A stretch of DNA of 25,945 nt, taken from DATGEP01 sp035310125. Its GTDB lineage: Bacteria; Chloroflexota; Ktedonobacteria; Ktedonobacterales; JADMIN01. The notes under the pieces were generated by a model. That model saw only the letters and a program-made list of their open reading frames with translations, did not search any database and was not told the DNA's origin. The position numbers and the translations under genes are program-made. The stretch lies in assembly GCA_035310125.1 (NCBI GenBank), contig DATGEP010000387.1, positions 1 through 25,945 on the forward strand. The letters run 5' to 3'. Shown piece after piece: positions 5,955 to 14,787 of this stretch (position 1 is its first letter; each line of letters starts with the position of its first letter).

Positions 5955-8900
5955 ATGCGTCCATCTACTCGCCGTCTGCGGCGCGGCCTTACAGACCTCG
6001 GTTCAGCTATCTACCGTGATACCATGCCGCTCGAACGGTTGCGTATGCTCCCGCTGGGTACGCGCATTGCCCCCGGCGAGATGCCAATGCCCGCGGATGA
6101 CGCGCCCGGCTGGCGCCCGTCTCCCGTCGGCTCCCAGTGGGGAGGCGTAGACGAGAACGCCTGGTTTCGCGCGGAGGCACAGGTACCGGAAGCATGGCTC
6201 GGTGAGATTGGCACGGCGCGGGCGGTTGTGTTGCGACTGTTACTTGGCCGGGGCAGCAATGACTGGTTTGGCTGGCCGGAAGGATTGCTCTACGTCAACA
6301 GTCGTCTTCAGCAGGGGATCAATCGCCACCATACCGATGTACTTCTGCGTGAAGAGGATGTACGCACGGGCGCCTTGCGGTTTGATGTGCGCGCGTGGAG
6401 CGGCCTGTTGACGACCGATCACCATATCGAGCGTGCCGATATCGCGCTGCTCGACCGTGAGTGCGAGGCGCTGTACTACCTGCTAGGGATGGGTAGTGAT
6501 GCGGTGGACGCCATACATGATAATGTGTCGCTTGCTGACGAGCTGGCAGCCGCGCTACGAGACGCGTTCGATAGGTTGACGATCGAGGCCGCCGGTACGC
6601 CGCAATTCGACGTGGACGTGCGAGAGAGCCTTGGGTGGCTGCGAACCCGTCTCGGTGAGCTTCGGGAGCAGCTCGCCTCACCATCGGGGCCGGTCGTCAC
6701 GGCGGTTGGGCACGGACATCTCGATGTTGCCTGGCTCTGGCAAACCCGCCATACGCGCGAGAAGACGGCGCGAACCTTTGGGATTGCGACGGCGCTGATG
6801 GAGCATTACCCTGAGTACTGCTATCTGCACACGACGCCGCAAGTTTTTGCGTGGCTGGAACGCGACTATCCCACCCTCTTTGAGCGTGTGCAGGAGGAGG
6901 TGCGGGCGGGCCGGTTCGAGGCTGGCGGCGCGATGTGGCTGGAGTCCGATTGCAATCTGGTCTCTGGCGAGGCGCTGGTTCGCCAGATCGTGTACGGCCA
7001 GCGCTACCTGCGCGAGACATTTGGCCGCGAATACGATACGCTCTGGCTGCCCGATGCCTTCGGCTACAGCGCGGCGCTGCCGCAAATCATGCTGCGAGCG
7101 GGCATTCCCGTCTTTATGACGACGAAGATGAGCTGGAGCGACACCAACCGGATTCCCGCTGATACCTTCCGTTGGCGCGGCACCGATGGTAGCGAGGTGC
7201 TGGCGCATTTCATCACCACGCCGACGTTCTCAGTCAATCCGATTTTCCAAAAGATGGACACGTATAATGGCGCGCTCAACGTGCCAGCGGTGGTTGGAGT
7301 TTGGGAACGCTACCGCCAGAAGGATCTCAACCGTGAGGTGCTGCTCGCGTTCGGCCACGGCGATGGTGGCGCCGGCCCCACGCGGCAGTATCTGGAGCAG
7401 GCGCGCGCGATACGTGAGCTGCCGGGACTGCCGGAGCTACGTCTGGGCCGGGCGGATGCGTTCTTCGCGCGGCTGCGGGAGCGAGTGTGGACTCACCCCG
7501 ACCTGCCGGTATGGGACGGCGAGATGTATCTCGAATATCACCGGGGCACGTACACGACGCAGGCATGGCTGAAACGCACTCACCGGCAGAACGAGGCGCG
7601 TCTGCTGGCCGCGGAGACGCTCGACGCCTGGCGCTGGTCGCTCACTGGCGACCACGCGCCGGATACTCGCGCCGCGCTGGATGACGCCTGGCGCACGCTG
7701 CTGCTGCACGAGTTCCACGATATTCTGCCAGGGTCGTCTATTGGCGCCGTTTATGATGATGCGCGCCGAGATCTGAGCGCGCTCGCCGCGAATCTCGATG
7801 ACGCTATCGCGGAGTCGCTGCGGGCGGTACTCGAATACCTTCGTGTGCGAGCGGGCAGCCTCGCCGTGTTCAATTCTTCACCGTTTCCAGCGCCTGCTCT
7901 CCTGGAAGTGCCAGAGCCGAACGCGGGCCAGTGGTATACAGCAAACGTCGCCGGGAAGCGCCAGCCACTGCGCACGCAGCCATTGTCCGACGCGAGCGGA
8001 AATGTGCTGCTGGAGGTGTTGGGGCTGCCCGCGCTGGGAGTCATCGTGCTGGAGCAGGCGGATGCCGACACGCCTGTCGCGGAGAGCGACGGCGCGCGGG
8101 CTGACGGGCGAACGCTGGAGAGCGCCTGCTTTCGTGTGGAGCTGAACGATACGGGAGAAATTATCTCTTGCGTGGACAAGCGTGTGCACGGTGGGCGTGA
8201 GCTTGTGACGGCAGGACACACATTGAATCACTTGCAGGCATTCGACGACCGGCCCGCCAATTTCGACGCCTGGGATATTGATGCGACATACGAGCAGCGG
8301 CCGCTACCGCTCGGCGACGCCACTGTGGAGGTGCTTGAGCGCGGACCGGTGCGGGCAACGATGCTTGTCACGCGGCGCTTTCGGTTCAGCACGATCAAGC
8401 AGCGAATCTCAGTCTACGACGCCATCCCGCGCATTGACTGCAACATGCGCATCGAGTGGCACGAGCATCATGTGCTGCTCAAGGCGGCGTTTCCACTCGA
8501 TCTGCGCAGCCGCGTGGCAACCTCGGAGATTCAGTACGGCGCTATCGAGCGGCCCACGCATCGCAACACTAGCTGGGATGCGGCCCGTTTCGAGACTGTG
8601 GCGCACCGATGGATTGATTTTTCTGAAGCGAGCTACGGGGTGAGCCTGCTGAACGACGGACGATATGGGCACGATGTCCACGATAACGTCGTGCGGATAA
8701 CGCTGCTGCGTTCCCCAACCGATCCAGATCCTGAGGCCGATCAGGGAATGCATGAGGTGACGTACAGCCTGTACCCACACCTCGGCGACTGGCGTACTGG
8801 CGGCACCGTGGCCGCCGCATATGCCCTCAACCGCCAGCCCTATGTAGCACCTGTGCCGCAGTCTGTTGATACAGCGGAGAGCGTGCAGACGGAGCGAGCC

Positions 8901-9218
8901 GCATTGTTTTCCACGGGTGTAGATGGCGTCGTCATCGAGGCTGTGAAGCGGCACGAGCGCGACGACGGAGTCATCATTCGGGTGTATGAAGCGCACGGCG
9001 CTCGCCGCCGCGCGGACTTTCATGCCGCCCGCCCCATCCGCGAGGTGATTGAGTGCGATCTGCTAGAACGGCCGCTTCGGGCTGATAGAAGCGCGGCGTA
9101 TCAATTGTGGGCAGAGTCCGCCGTGGCCTCACACGATGTACCCACCGTCGAAGGGGCCGCATGGTCATGTGACATGCGGCCGTATGAGGTCCGAACGTTC
9201 CACGTACGCTGGGCATAG
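5955..9218 (+). CDS. alpha-mannosidase, glycoside hydrolase family 38
   Basis: A 1087-residue retaining alpha-mannosidase that would remove terminal alpha-mannosyl residues from oligosaccharides. GH38 landmarks are present in order: an N-terminal galactose-binding-like region with 'GLLYVNSRLQQGINRHH'; the metal-binding 'GHGHLDVAWLWQTRHTR' (about 251-267); 'WLPDAFGYSAALPQ' (about 363-376), containing the expected nucleophile Asp; 'FGHGDGGAGPT' (about 465-475); and 'HEFHDILPGSSIG' (about 583-595). The C-terminal half is the large beta-sandwich region. There is no signal peptide, suggesting an intracellular enzyme. It follows the CocE-like gene by 14 nt with only a weak ribosome site (AAGGA at 5939-5943 or GCGGAG at 5946-5951). 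An internal ATG at 6024 has even less support. It is convergent with the next gene. Confidence 0.92.
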   Translation: MRPSTRRLRRGLTDLGSAIYRDTMPLERLRMLPLGTRIAPGEMPMPADDAPGWRPSPVGSQWGGVDENAWFRAEAQVPEAWLGEIGTARAVVLRLLLGRGSNDWFGWPEGLLYVNSRLQQGINRHHTDVLLREEDVRTGALRFDVRAWSGLLTTDHHIERADIALLDRECEALYYLLGMGSDAVDAIHDNVSLADELAAALRDAFDRLTIEAAGTPQFDVDVRESLGWLRTRLGELREQLASPSGPVVTAVGHGHLDVAWLWQTRHTREKTARTFGIATALMEHYPEYCYLHTTPQVFAWLERDYPTLFERVQEEVRAGRFEAGGAMWLESDCNLVSGEALVRQIVYGQRYLRETFGREYDTLWLPDAFGYSAALPQIMLRAGIPVFMTTKMSWSDTNRIPADTFRWRGTDGSEVLAHFITTPTFSVNPIFQKMDTYNGALNVPAVVGVWERYRQKDLNREVLLAFGHGDGGAGPTRQYLEQARAIRELPGLPELRLGRADAFFARLRERVWTHPDLPVWDGEMYLEYHRGTYTTQAWLKRTHRQNEARLLAAETLDAWRWSLTGDHAPDTRAALDDAWRTLLLHEFHDILPGSSIGAVYDDARRDLSALAANLDDAIAESLRAVLEYLRVRAGSLAVFNSSPFPAPALLEVPEPNAGQWYTANVAGKRQPLRTQPLSDASGNVLLEVLGLPALGVIVLEQADADTPVAESDGARADGRTLESACFRVELNDTGEIISCVDKRVHGGRELVTAGHTLNHLQAFDDRPANFDAWDIDATYEQRPLPLGDATVEVLERGPVRATMLVTRRFRFSTIKQRISVYDAIPRIDCNMRIEWHEHHVLLKAAFPLDLRSRVATSEIQYGAIERPTHRNTSWDAARFETVAHRWIDFSEASYGVSLLNDGRYGHDVHDNVVRITLLRSPTDPDPEADQGMHEVTYSLYPHLGDWRTGGTVAAAYALNRQPYVAPVPQSVDTAESVQTERAALFSTGVDGVVIEAVKRHERDDGVIIRVYEAHGARRRADFHAARPIREVIECDLLERPLRADRSAAYQLWAESAVASHDVPTVEGAAWSCDMRPYEVRTFHVRWA

Positions 9219-9244
9219 GCATAGGTAGGGCGCTGTGCGGGGTG

Positions 9245-10981
9245 CTAGCGAACGACGACGCTCACGGCATCGTAGCCTGAGGAGCCGTCGGGCAATGGTG
9301 GCGTGTACGCGGGTATCTGCACGTTCCCTTGCAGATCAATCGCGCGAGCGGCAATTACGTACCTTCCGCTTGTGGCGTTCCAGGGGTATTCCCAGAGCAC
9401 CCAGGTGAGATTCCCCAACGGCCGGCGCAGTGTAGCCGGCCGCCAGGTCGCACCGCCATCGGTACTTACATCCACGCGTGCGATCCCGCGATCAGCCGCA
9501 TAGGCGACCCCAGCAACGTACCGGGTGCCCGCCACCAGTAAATCGCCATCGCGTGGCACATCCACGCGCGAGGTCATTTTGACGCGCGCTTCGTTCGTCC
9601 AGCCTTGCTGCTCCCAGTAGCCCGTGTAGCTGCCGGAAGCGAGCTCCAGAGCGGTCAGCCACTTGCCATTCTTCATGCCGTAGACGCCGGGAATGAGCAG
9701 GCGCGCCGGGAAGCCGTGCGCTTGCGGGAGGGGCTGACCATTGATGAGATATGCGATAAGGGCATCTGGATGCAACGCCTGGCTAAGATGAAGGCTGTCG
9801 CTGTATCCGTCGGCGCCGCGAAAAATCACTGTGGACGCGCCGGTCTGGATGCCTGCCGTGTTTATTACGTCGGCGAGCCGGACCCCGGTGAAGGAGGCGT
9901 TGCTCATGAGATTGCCGCCCACCTCATTGCTGATGCACTCCAGCGTATGGTAGCGCTCGACCTTTGGGAGCAGCTGAAGATCGGCGTACGAGAGCGTGTA
10001 CGGCGCATTCACAAGGCCGGTGATGGAAAGTTTCCATGATGCCTGGCCGACCTGCGGATCGCCTGCCAGATTTTTGGAGACGTAATAGAAGCTGGATGTA
10101 GGAGTCACTTCGGCTGTTTGGCCATCTACGGGAGCCCAAGAACCGTAGGATGGCACAGGCGGTGGAACGATTTTCCCTGGAGCGCCGTTCACCGTAATCC
10201 GTGGCGGGCGGGGTCCACCGATGCCAAGAATGGAGGCCATACCTGACGAAACCAACTCCCACGCGAGGCCGCCGCCCGCTAAGATCGTGACCGTCACACC
10301 CGCTTGCCGGAGTAACCGCCGGCGCGCTAGCCGTCCGCCAGTTTGTGTTTCCACAGCGGTGGATGTGGTGTCGAACCGCCGTCGTAGCGCGACAAAGGAG
10401 AGCGCGAACGCCACGTTTGGCCCCACTTCGGATACGAAGAGTTCCCCCGCGCCGCCGGTAAGTGTCGCGCCAAAGAGACCGCCGCCCAGAACCGGAGCCA
10501 GCACGCCGGCTGAGAGCGCCCACACCCAGAGCGCGAGCAATGGCGCATCGTACCAGCCGATTTCGCGGAACTGGCGCGGCGGCTCGCGCCGCAGGAGCCA
10601 CACTTCGACCTCGGCACGAAGACGGACGTATAACGCGCCCGTCAGCGCGGTTAGCAGCACGTCCAGGACAAGCAGAGTCCCGTAAAAGAGGTGTTTCGCA
10701 TTCGGCCCGAAGAGACTCAGAAGCTGCGAGAAAACGGGCAACGGGATGAATATGGTAAGCCGGTCGCCGAACAACTCAGCGGGCGTGAGGATACCGAAAA
10801 ACAGGCGCGCTAACAGGCTGATTACGACTCCAAGCGCGGCGGCGACAAGCCCGTGCCCGTACACTGCCGAAAGGGCGGCGGTGTTGAATATGCGTGCCGT
10901 TGGGCGCGAGGCGGGGGCATTTGTGCCGGAAGGCGGAACGGTTGCGGGCCGAGTCCGCCGGTTGCGTGGGAGCCTGAGCAT
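9245..10981 (-). CDS. membrane-anchored sulfite-oxidase-like molybdopterin oxidoreductase
   Basis: A 578-residue protein. The N-terminal third has hydrophobic stretches at about 45-66, 76-92, 99-119, 146-172 and 183-200. Next comes an internal 'RLARRRLLRQAGVTVTILAGGGLAW' region (216-240) resembling a twin-arginine signal, then a molybdopterin domain (about 260-460) with the expected Mo-ligand Cys349 in 'HTLECISNEVGG'. An Ig-like Mo-cofactor dimerisation domain (about 475-578) closes the protein and contains 'ARVDVSTDGGATWRPA'. Such proteins oxidise or reduce small sulfur or other oxo substrates outside the membrane; the substrate is not known. The arrangement resembles a membrane subunit fused to a YedY-like catalytic subunit. 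It starts 24 nt downstream of the XRE regulator gene, probably in one operon. The start has a modest GGGAAAG ribosome site. Confidence 0.87.
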   Translation of the reverse strand: MLRLPRNRRTRPATVPPSGTNAPASRPTARIFNTAALSAVYGHGLVAAALGVVISLLARLFFGILTPAELFGDRLTIFIPLPVFSQLLSLFGPNAKHLFYGTLLVLDVLLTALTGALYVRLRAEVEVWLLRREPPRQFREIGWYDAPLLALWVWALSAGVLAPVLGGGLFGATLTGGAGELFVSEVGPNVAFALSFVALRRRFDTTSTAVETQTGGRLARRRLLRQAGVTVTILAGGGLAWELVSSGMASILGIGGPRPPRITVNGAPGKIVPPPVPSYGSWAPVDGQTAEVTPTSSFYYVSKNLAGDPQVGQASWKLSITGLVNAPYTLSYADLQLLPKVERYHTLECISNEVGGNLMSNASFTGVRLADVINTAGIQTGASTVIFRGADGYSDSLHLSQALHPDALIAYLINGQPLPQAHGFPARLLIPGVYGMKNGKWLTALELASGSYTGYWEQQGWTNEARVKMTSRVDVPRDGDLLVAGTRYVAGVAYAADRGIARVDVSTDGGATWRPATLRRPLGNLTWVLWEYPWNATSGRYVIAARAIDLQGNVQIPAYTPPLPDGSSGYDAVSVVVR

Positions 10982-11005
10982 GTGGGTCTTTCCCGTTCTG
11001 TGCGC

Positions 11006-11713
11006 TTAGGAAGAGTCCTTCACATTGCCGATGATTTGTGACGGCGGCGAACTATGTGAGCGCCTGGCACGGGCGGGTACTTCGGCAAGGAGCGCCGCCG
11101 CGAGCACGAGCGCATCGCCGGGGCGAGTGATACCCACTCGCGTCTCAAAGTCAGCAGCGCACTCATATGAGACAGGCCCGCCTGAGTACGTGGGTGGGCG
11201 CTTGCGTAGGACGCGCATCTCGGTAAGTCGCTTCAGCACTGGCTCAATCGCGGCGCGCTCGCGCCCCACGGCGCGCGCGATGACAATTGACGTGATTGGC
11301 TGCATGACCGCCGCGTGATCCAGCGTCACGATAGCCACGACAAGCTCCAGCTCAGGCCAGCCCAACGCAATGGGTGGCTCGCGGTCAGGCGGCTCAAGAG
11401 GCGACCTGAGTCGCGTTACCTCGCCACCAGCCGGCCGCATAGCCACGGGGCCGACATCGGCGACGGGACCGAGCGAGTGGGCAATGGGCCCGAAGCTTGG
11501 CAATGCCTGTGCCAATGACGCCAGCGTTGCGCGCGATGGATTCAGAGCCGTTGTATGGCCAGACTCCAGTTTGGAGAGGTAGCCCTTGGAGAGACCAGTA
11601 GTGGCGGCAAGCTCAGTCAAGCTCAGGCCCGCTATCTGTCGCGCGGTGCGCAGGAGGCGCCCCCAATGCACCTGCCAGGTTACCGTCTGGTTCATGTCGT
11701 CTCGCTGATTCAT
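11006..11713 (-). CDS. XRE-family HTH transcriptional regulator with C-terminal winged-helix-like region
   Basis: A 235-residue DNA-binding protein. Residues about 18-74 form a Cro/C1-type helix-turn-helix, with 'SLTELAATTGLSKGYLSKLESG' (31-52) as recognition region. Residues about 118-190 look like a second winged-helix domain, with a recognition helix around 'RERAAIEPVLKRLTEMRVL'. The N-terminal ATG at 11713 is preferred because GGGGGA lies 5 nt upstream; a second ATG at 11695 is possible. It is directly upstream of the membrane molybdoprotein gene and may control it. Between its start and the end of pcaD is a 141-nt gap holding a small palindrome, ATCTT-G-AAGAT (11775-11785), possibly an autoregulatory site. 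A role in pca control is not supported. Confidence 0.82.
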   Translation of the reverse strand: MNQRDDMNQTVTWQVHWGRLLRTARQIAGLSLTELAATTGLSKGYLSKLESGHTTALNPSRATLASLAQALPSFGPIAHSLGPVADVGPVAMRPAGGEVTRLRSPLEPPDREPPIALGWPELELVVAIVTLDHAAVMQPITSIVIARAVGRERAAIEPVLKRLTEMRVLRKRPPTYSGGPVSYECAADFETRVGITRPGDALVLAAALLAEVPARARRSHSSPPSQIIGNVKDSS

Positions 11714-11854
11714 CGAATCCCCCAGTGGTAACGCGGATTGGTTGGACAGCGCCTACCCTTGTATCTACACATATATCTTGAAGATGTTACGCCCTCATAA
11801 CGAATGGTGCGTGGAATCTCAACCCCTCGCCGTTTGTCCGTCTACTACCCCTCA

Positions 11855-12646
11855 TCAGCGAGTCAGAAAATCCAGCACGTGGCGGGTGAATAGCTCGGGC
11901 TGTTCCAAGTTGGAGAGATGGGCAGTATCAGCGAACATCACAAGCTCGCTGCCAGCAATCGCGGCGTGCAGCTCACGTGCCTGCGCGGGTGGCGTGGACT
12001 CATCGAGCGCGCTCGCGATTATCAGAGATGGCACGGCGATGCGTGCAACGTCCACACGCAGATCGGCGTCGCGCAGGGCGATGCACGTCGCGATGTAGCC
12101 CATGGGCGGCGTCGCCGCGACCATTTCACCGACCTGCGTCGTCACGTCGGGATGAGCGCCGCGGAACCGCTCTGAGAGAAAACGCGCGACGACCGCATCC
12201 CGTATCGCGCTCATGCCACCGGCGCTGACGGCCTCGATACGCGCCGCCCATGAAGCATCCGTCCCGATGCGCGCGGCCGTATTCGCGAATACCGCGCGAT
12301 CAACGCGCTCAGGATGGTTCGCCGCTATCCACAACGCCACCATACCGCCGAGCGAGAGGCCGCAGATGTGGGCATGTTCGATGGCTTGCGCATCGAGGAG
12401 CGCGAGCATATCATGGCCGAGCTGATCAAGGGTGAAGGTTCCGGCGGATGCGCTGGAGCGGCCATGTCCACGGCTATCGTACCGAAGCACGCGAAACCGC
12501 TCAATAAACGCCGGCATCTGCGGCTCCCACATTCGTAGATCTGTTCCGAGCGAATTCGAGAACACGACGACGGGCGCATGCTGGGGTCCATCAATGCTAT
12601 AGAAGAGCCGGGCGTCCTCTACTTCGATATCGCCGGTTTCAGTCAT
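11855..12646 (-). CDS. pcaD: 3-oxoadipate enol-lactonase
   Basis: A 263-residue alpha/beta hydrolase that opens 3-oxoadipate enol-lactone to 3-oxoadipate, the step before CoA transfer. The visible triad is Ser98 in 'CGLSLGGM', Asp215 in 'ASALDEST' and His243 in 'DTAHLSNLEQP'. The N-terminal 'YSIDGP...VVVFSNSLGTDLRMW' and 'RYDSRGHGRSS' segments are diagnostic of PcaD. It is a separate protein and not the PcaL fusion with the decarboxylase seen in several actinobacteria. Its ATG overlaps the 3' end of pcaB by 8 nt (ATGACTGA), so translation is probably coupled. It is the last gene of the operon. No clear terminator follows. Confidence 0.93.
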   Translation of the reverse strand: MTETGDIEVEDARLFYSIDGPQHAPVVVFSNSLGTDLRMWEPQMPAFIERFRVLRYDSRGHGRSSASAGTFTLDQLGHDMLALLDAQAIEHAHICGLSLGGMVALWIAANHPERVDRAVFANTAARIGTDASWAARIEAVSAGGMSAIRDAVVARFLSERFRGAHPDVTTQVGEMVAATPPMGYIATCIALRDADLRVDVARIAVPSLIIASALDESTPPAQARELHAAIAGSELVMFADTAHLSNLEQPELFTRHVLDFLTR

Positions 12647-13994
12647 GCGGTATTCCTTGCGTCTGAAGTATGTGAAAGTCTTTCAGCGCCCGATCAATGA
12701 AAACGTCGCTACTGCCCAAGTACGCGGCGGGATCAAGAACGCGGGCGAGCGCATCAGGTGCTAAGATGGTGCGCACGCGCTCATCGTCAAGAGCTGCCTG
12801 TTGAAGGGTAACGCTCGTAGAGGTCGCACGCGCGACGGCTTCACGCGCAATTTGCTGCGCCTGTGGCTTGCCAACGTGCGCGGCCAGCGCCATCGTGAGC
12901 GACTCGGCCATGATGAGGCCACCCGATATGTCCAGGTTGGCGCGCATGCGCTCGGCGTCCACGTCGAGCCCCGCCAGCGCGGCGTGGACTCTCTCGACAG
13001 CGCCAGAGGTGAAACAGAAGAGGCTCGGTAGCGCTTCCCATTCCGTCTGCCAGCCCCCGGCGGCGCGCTCATGCTCCTGAATCATCGAGACGAGCATAAC
13101 TGGTACGCCCCCAATCGCGAGCCGCGCCGCCGCCAGCGCCATGACGGCATCCACGGGGTTGTGCTTTTGCGGAAGCGAGGAGGAGCCGCCTTTGCCTGGC
13201 ACGCGAGCCTCTGCGACCTCGCCAATCTCGGTTTGCGCGAGCAGTACCAGATCGCCGGCAATCTTTGCCATCGCCCCGGCGAGGACACCTACTCCGGCGG
13301 CAACCTCGGCCACGCGGTCGCGCTCGGTGTGCCAGGGCAGGTCTGGGACCGCCAGCCCTAGCTCAGCGGCGATCAACTCGGTCACGCGCGTGCCGTCCGG
13401 CCCTAACGCAGCGAGCGTACCCGCGGCGCCGCCGAACTGCACCACGGAGATGCGTGCGCGCAGCTCAGCAAGATGTCGTGCCTGGCGCGTCGAGAGTGCC
13501 AGCCAACGCGCCGCCTTCAGACCGAACGGAATGGGCAGCGCCTGCTGGAGCAACGTACGGCCAGCCATAAGTGTGCGGCGGTGGCGCTCCGCAAGGGACG
13601 CGCACACGGTACCGATGTCAATCAGGCGCTGCACCAGCCCATCCAGACCGGCACGCATCTGAAGCACCAGGGCGGTATCCACTACGTCCTGACTCGTGGC
13701 GCCCCAGTGGACGTAGGCGCCATGTTCGCCCGCGACGCGCTCCGTAAGCAGCCGTACGAGGGGAATAGCAGGAGTACCGGCGATGGCGGCCTCGTGGAAG
13801 ATAGCCGGCGCATCGAATGACGCGACCGAGCAAGCGGCAGAAATCGCGGCGGCGGCATCGGGCGGGATAACGTGCGCCGCGGCCTCCGCACGCGCGAGCG
13901 CGGCCTCGAACGCCAGCATCGCACGCACGAACGCCGCGCCGGACCAGATCTCCGCCATCCGCGGGGCTACGAACAACTCATCACCCAGATGCAT
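12639..13994 (-). CDS. pcaB: 3-carboxy-cis,cis-muconate cycloisomerase
   Basis: A 451-residue member of the fumarase/aspartase superfamily that converts 3-carboxymuconate to 4-carboxymuconolactone. The hallmark loop 'GGSSSLPQKHNPVDA' (269-283) and the 'VHWGATSQDVVDTALVLQ' motif (95-112) are both present, the latter characteristic of the PcaB group. The ATG at 13994 is preferred because the protein then starts at 'MHLGDELFVAPRMAEIWS', like the family; the frame is open 21 codons further upstream. That start overlaps the end of the upstream CoA-transferase gene by 14 nt. GGGAG lies within that overlap region as a possible ribosome site. pcaD follows with an 8-nt overlap. Confidence 0.93.
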   Translation of the reverse strand: MHLGDELFVAPRMAEIWSGAAFVRAMLAFEAALARAEAAAHVIPPDAAAAISAACSVASFDAPAIFHEAAIAGTPAIPLVRLLTERVAGEHGAYVHWGATSQDVVDTALVLQMRAGLDGLVQRLIDIGTVCASLAERHRRTLMAGRTLLQQALPIPFGLKAARWLALSTRQARHLAELRARISVVQFGGAAGTLAALGPDGTRVTELIAAELGLAVPDLPWHTERDRVAEVAAGVGVLAGAMAKIAGDLVLLAQTEIGEVAEARVPGKGGSSSLPQKHNPVDAVMALAAARLAIGGVPVMLVSMIQEHERAAGGWQTEWEALPSLFCFTSGAVERVHAALAGLDVDAERMRANLDISGGLIMAESLTMALAAHVGKPQAQQIAREAVARATSTSVTLQQAALDDERVRTILAPDALARVLDPAAYLGSSDVFIDRALKDFHILQTQGIPHD

Positions 13995-14787
13995 CGCGGT
14001 CAGCTCCCGCGCCGTGTGCCAGGGACGTGCGGGCGTACAAATCGCGCAACGTCGCAAGCTCGGCGCCGCTAGGCGGTGGCGTCTGCTCCACTGCGTCCGT
14101 GAACCGGACCGGCCAGCCAGTCGCTTCGGTGACCTGCTCGCGTGTGATGCCCTCGTGTAGCGACACTACCCTCAGCTCTTTCGTCACTGGGTTAGGCTGT
14201 AACTGGCACAGGTCAGTCACTACCAGGCTGGGACCGGTTGTATGCAGCCCTAGGCGCTGCCTGGAATCACCGCCGCTGCCGTGGCCAAACGAGGTAATGA
14301 AGTCTACTTTTGGAACGAAGGACCGGCGATTCTGGCGCATGATGACGAAAATCTGGCCGCAATCGCTCGCGATCTCCGGTGCGCCCCCCGCGCCAGGGAG
14401 GCGCACTTTCGGGTGTTCGTAGCTACCGATGACGGTGGAGTTGATGTTGGCGAAGCGGTCTATCTGCGCGCCACCGAGGAATCCAACGGTAACACGGCCC
14501 CCTTGCAGCCAGTACGCGAACATTTCAGGAACCGAGACAGTCGTCAGCGCGGTCTCACTCAGCTCTGGATCACCGATGGAGAGGGGAAGCACATTCGGCT
14601 TCGTCGCAATCGTCCCGGATTCGTAGATGAGGGTGATATCAGGAGCGTGAGTGAGGCGCGCGAGGTTGCAGGCAGCCGAGGGTGCGCCGATGCCCACGAA
14701 ACACACATCGGTATTGCGCAAGGCACGTGACGCCGCTATCGTCATCATCTCAGAGGCGGTGTACTCCACTCGCTGCCCTCCATTCAT
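13981..14787 (-). CDS. 3-oxoadipate CoA-transferase, beta subunit (GctB/CatJ type)
   Basis: A 268-residue class I CoA-transferase small subunit. 'IYESGTI' (55-61) carries the expected catalytic Glu56, which forms the acyl-CoA thioester intermediate. 'GGAQIDRFANINSTVIG' (about 105-121) and 'KVRLPGAGGAPEIA' are typical of the glutaconate-CoA-transferase/CatJ group. At about 270 residues it is longer than the classical PcaJ (about 215), so it belongs to the CatIJ/GctAB type. Retaining Glu56 argues against the hydrolase-like IpdB subgroup, in which that Glu is missing. Its position between the PcaI-like gene and pcaB supports 3-oxoadipate as acceptor and succinyl-CoA as donor; this is inferred. 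Its ATG overlaps the upstream stop by 4 nt. Confidence 0.85.
   Translation of the reverse strand: MNGGQRVEYTASEMMTIAASRALRNTDVCFVGIGAPSAACNLARLTHAPDITLIYESGTIATKPNVLPLSIGDPELSETALTTVSVPEMFAYWLQGGRVTVGFLGGAQIDRFANINSTVIGSYEHPKVRLPGAGGAPEIASDCGQIFVIMRQNRRSFVPKVDFITSFGHGSGGDSRQRLGLHTTGPSLVVTDLCQLQPNPVTKELRVVSLHEGITREQVTEATGWPVRFTDAVEQTPPPSGAELATLRDLYARTSLAHGAGADRDASG

Noticed and set aside
11006..11713. XRE protein as the pca operon regulator
   Set aside because: Known pca/pob regulators belong mainly to the IclR, LysR, AraC or MarR types, and the gene is paired with the molybdoprotein. Proximity to pcaD alone is not evidence.
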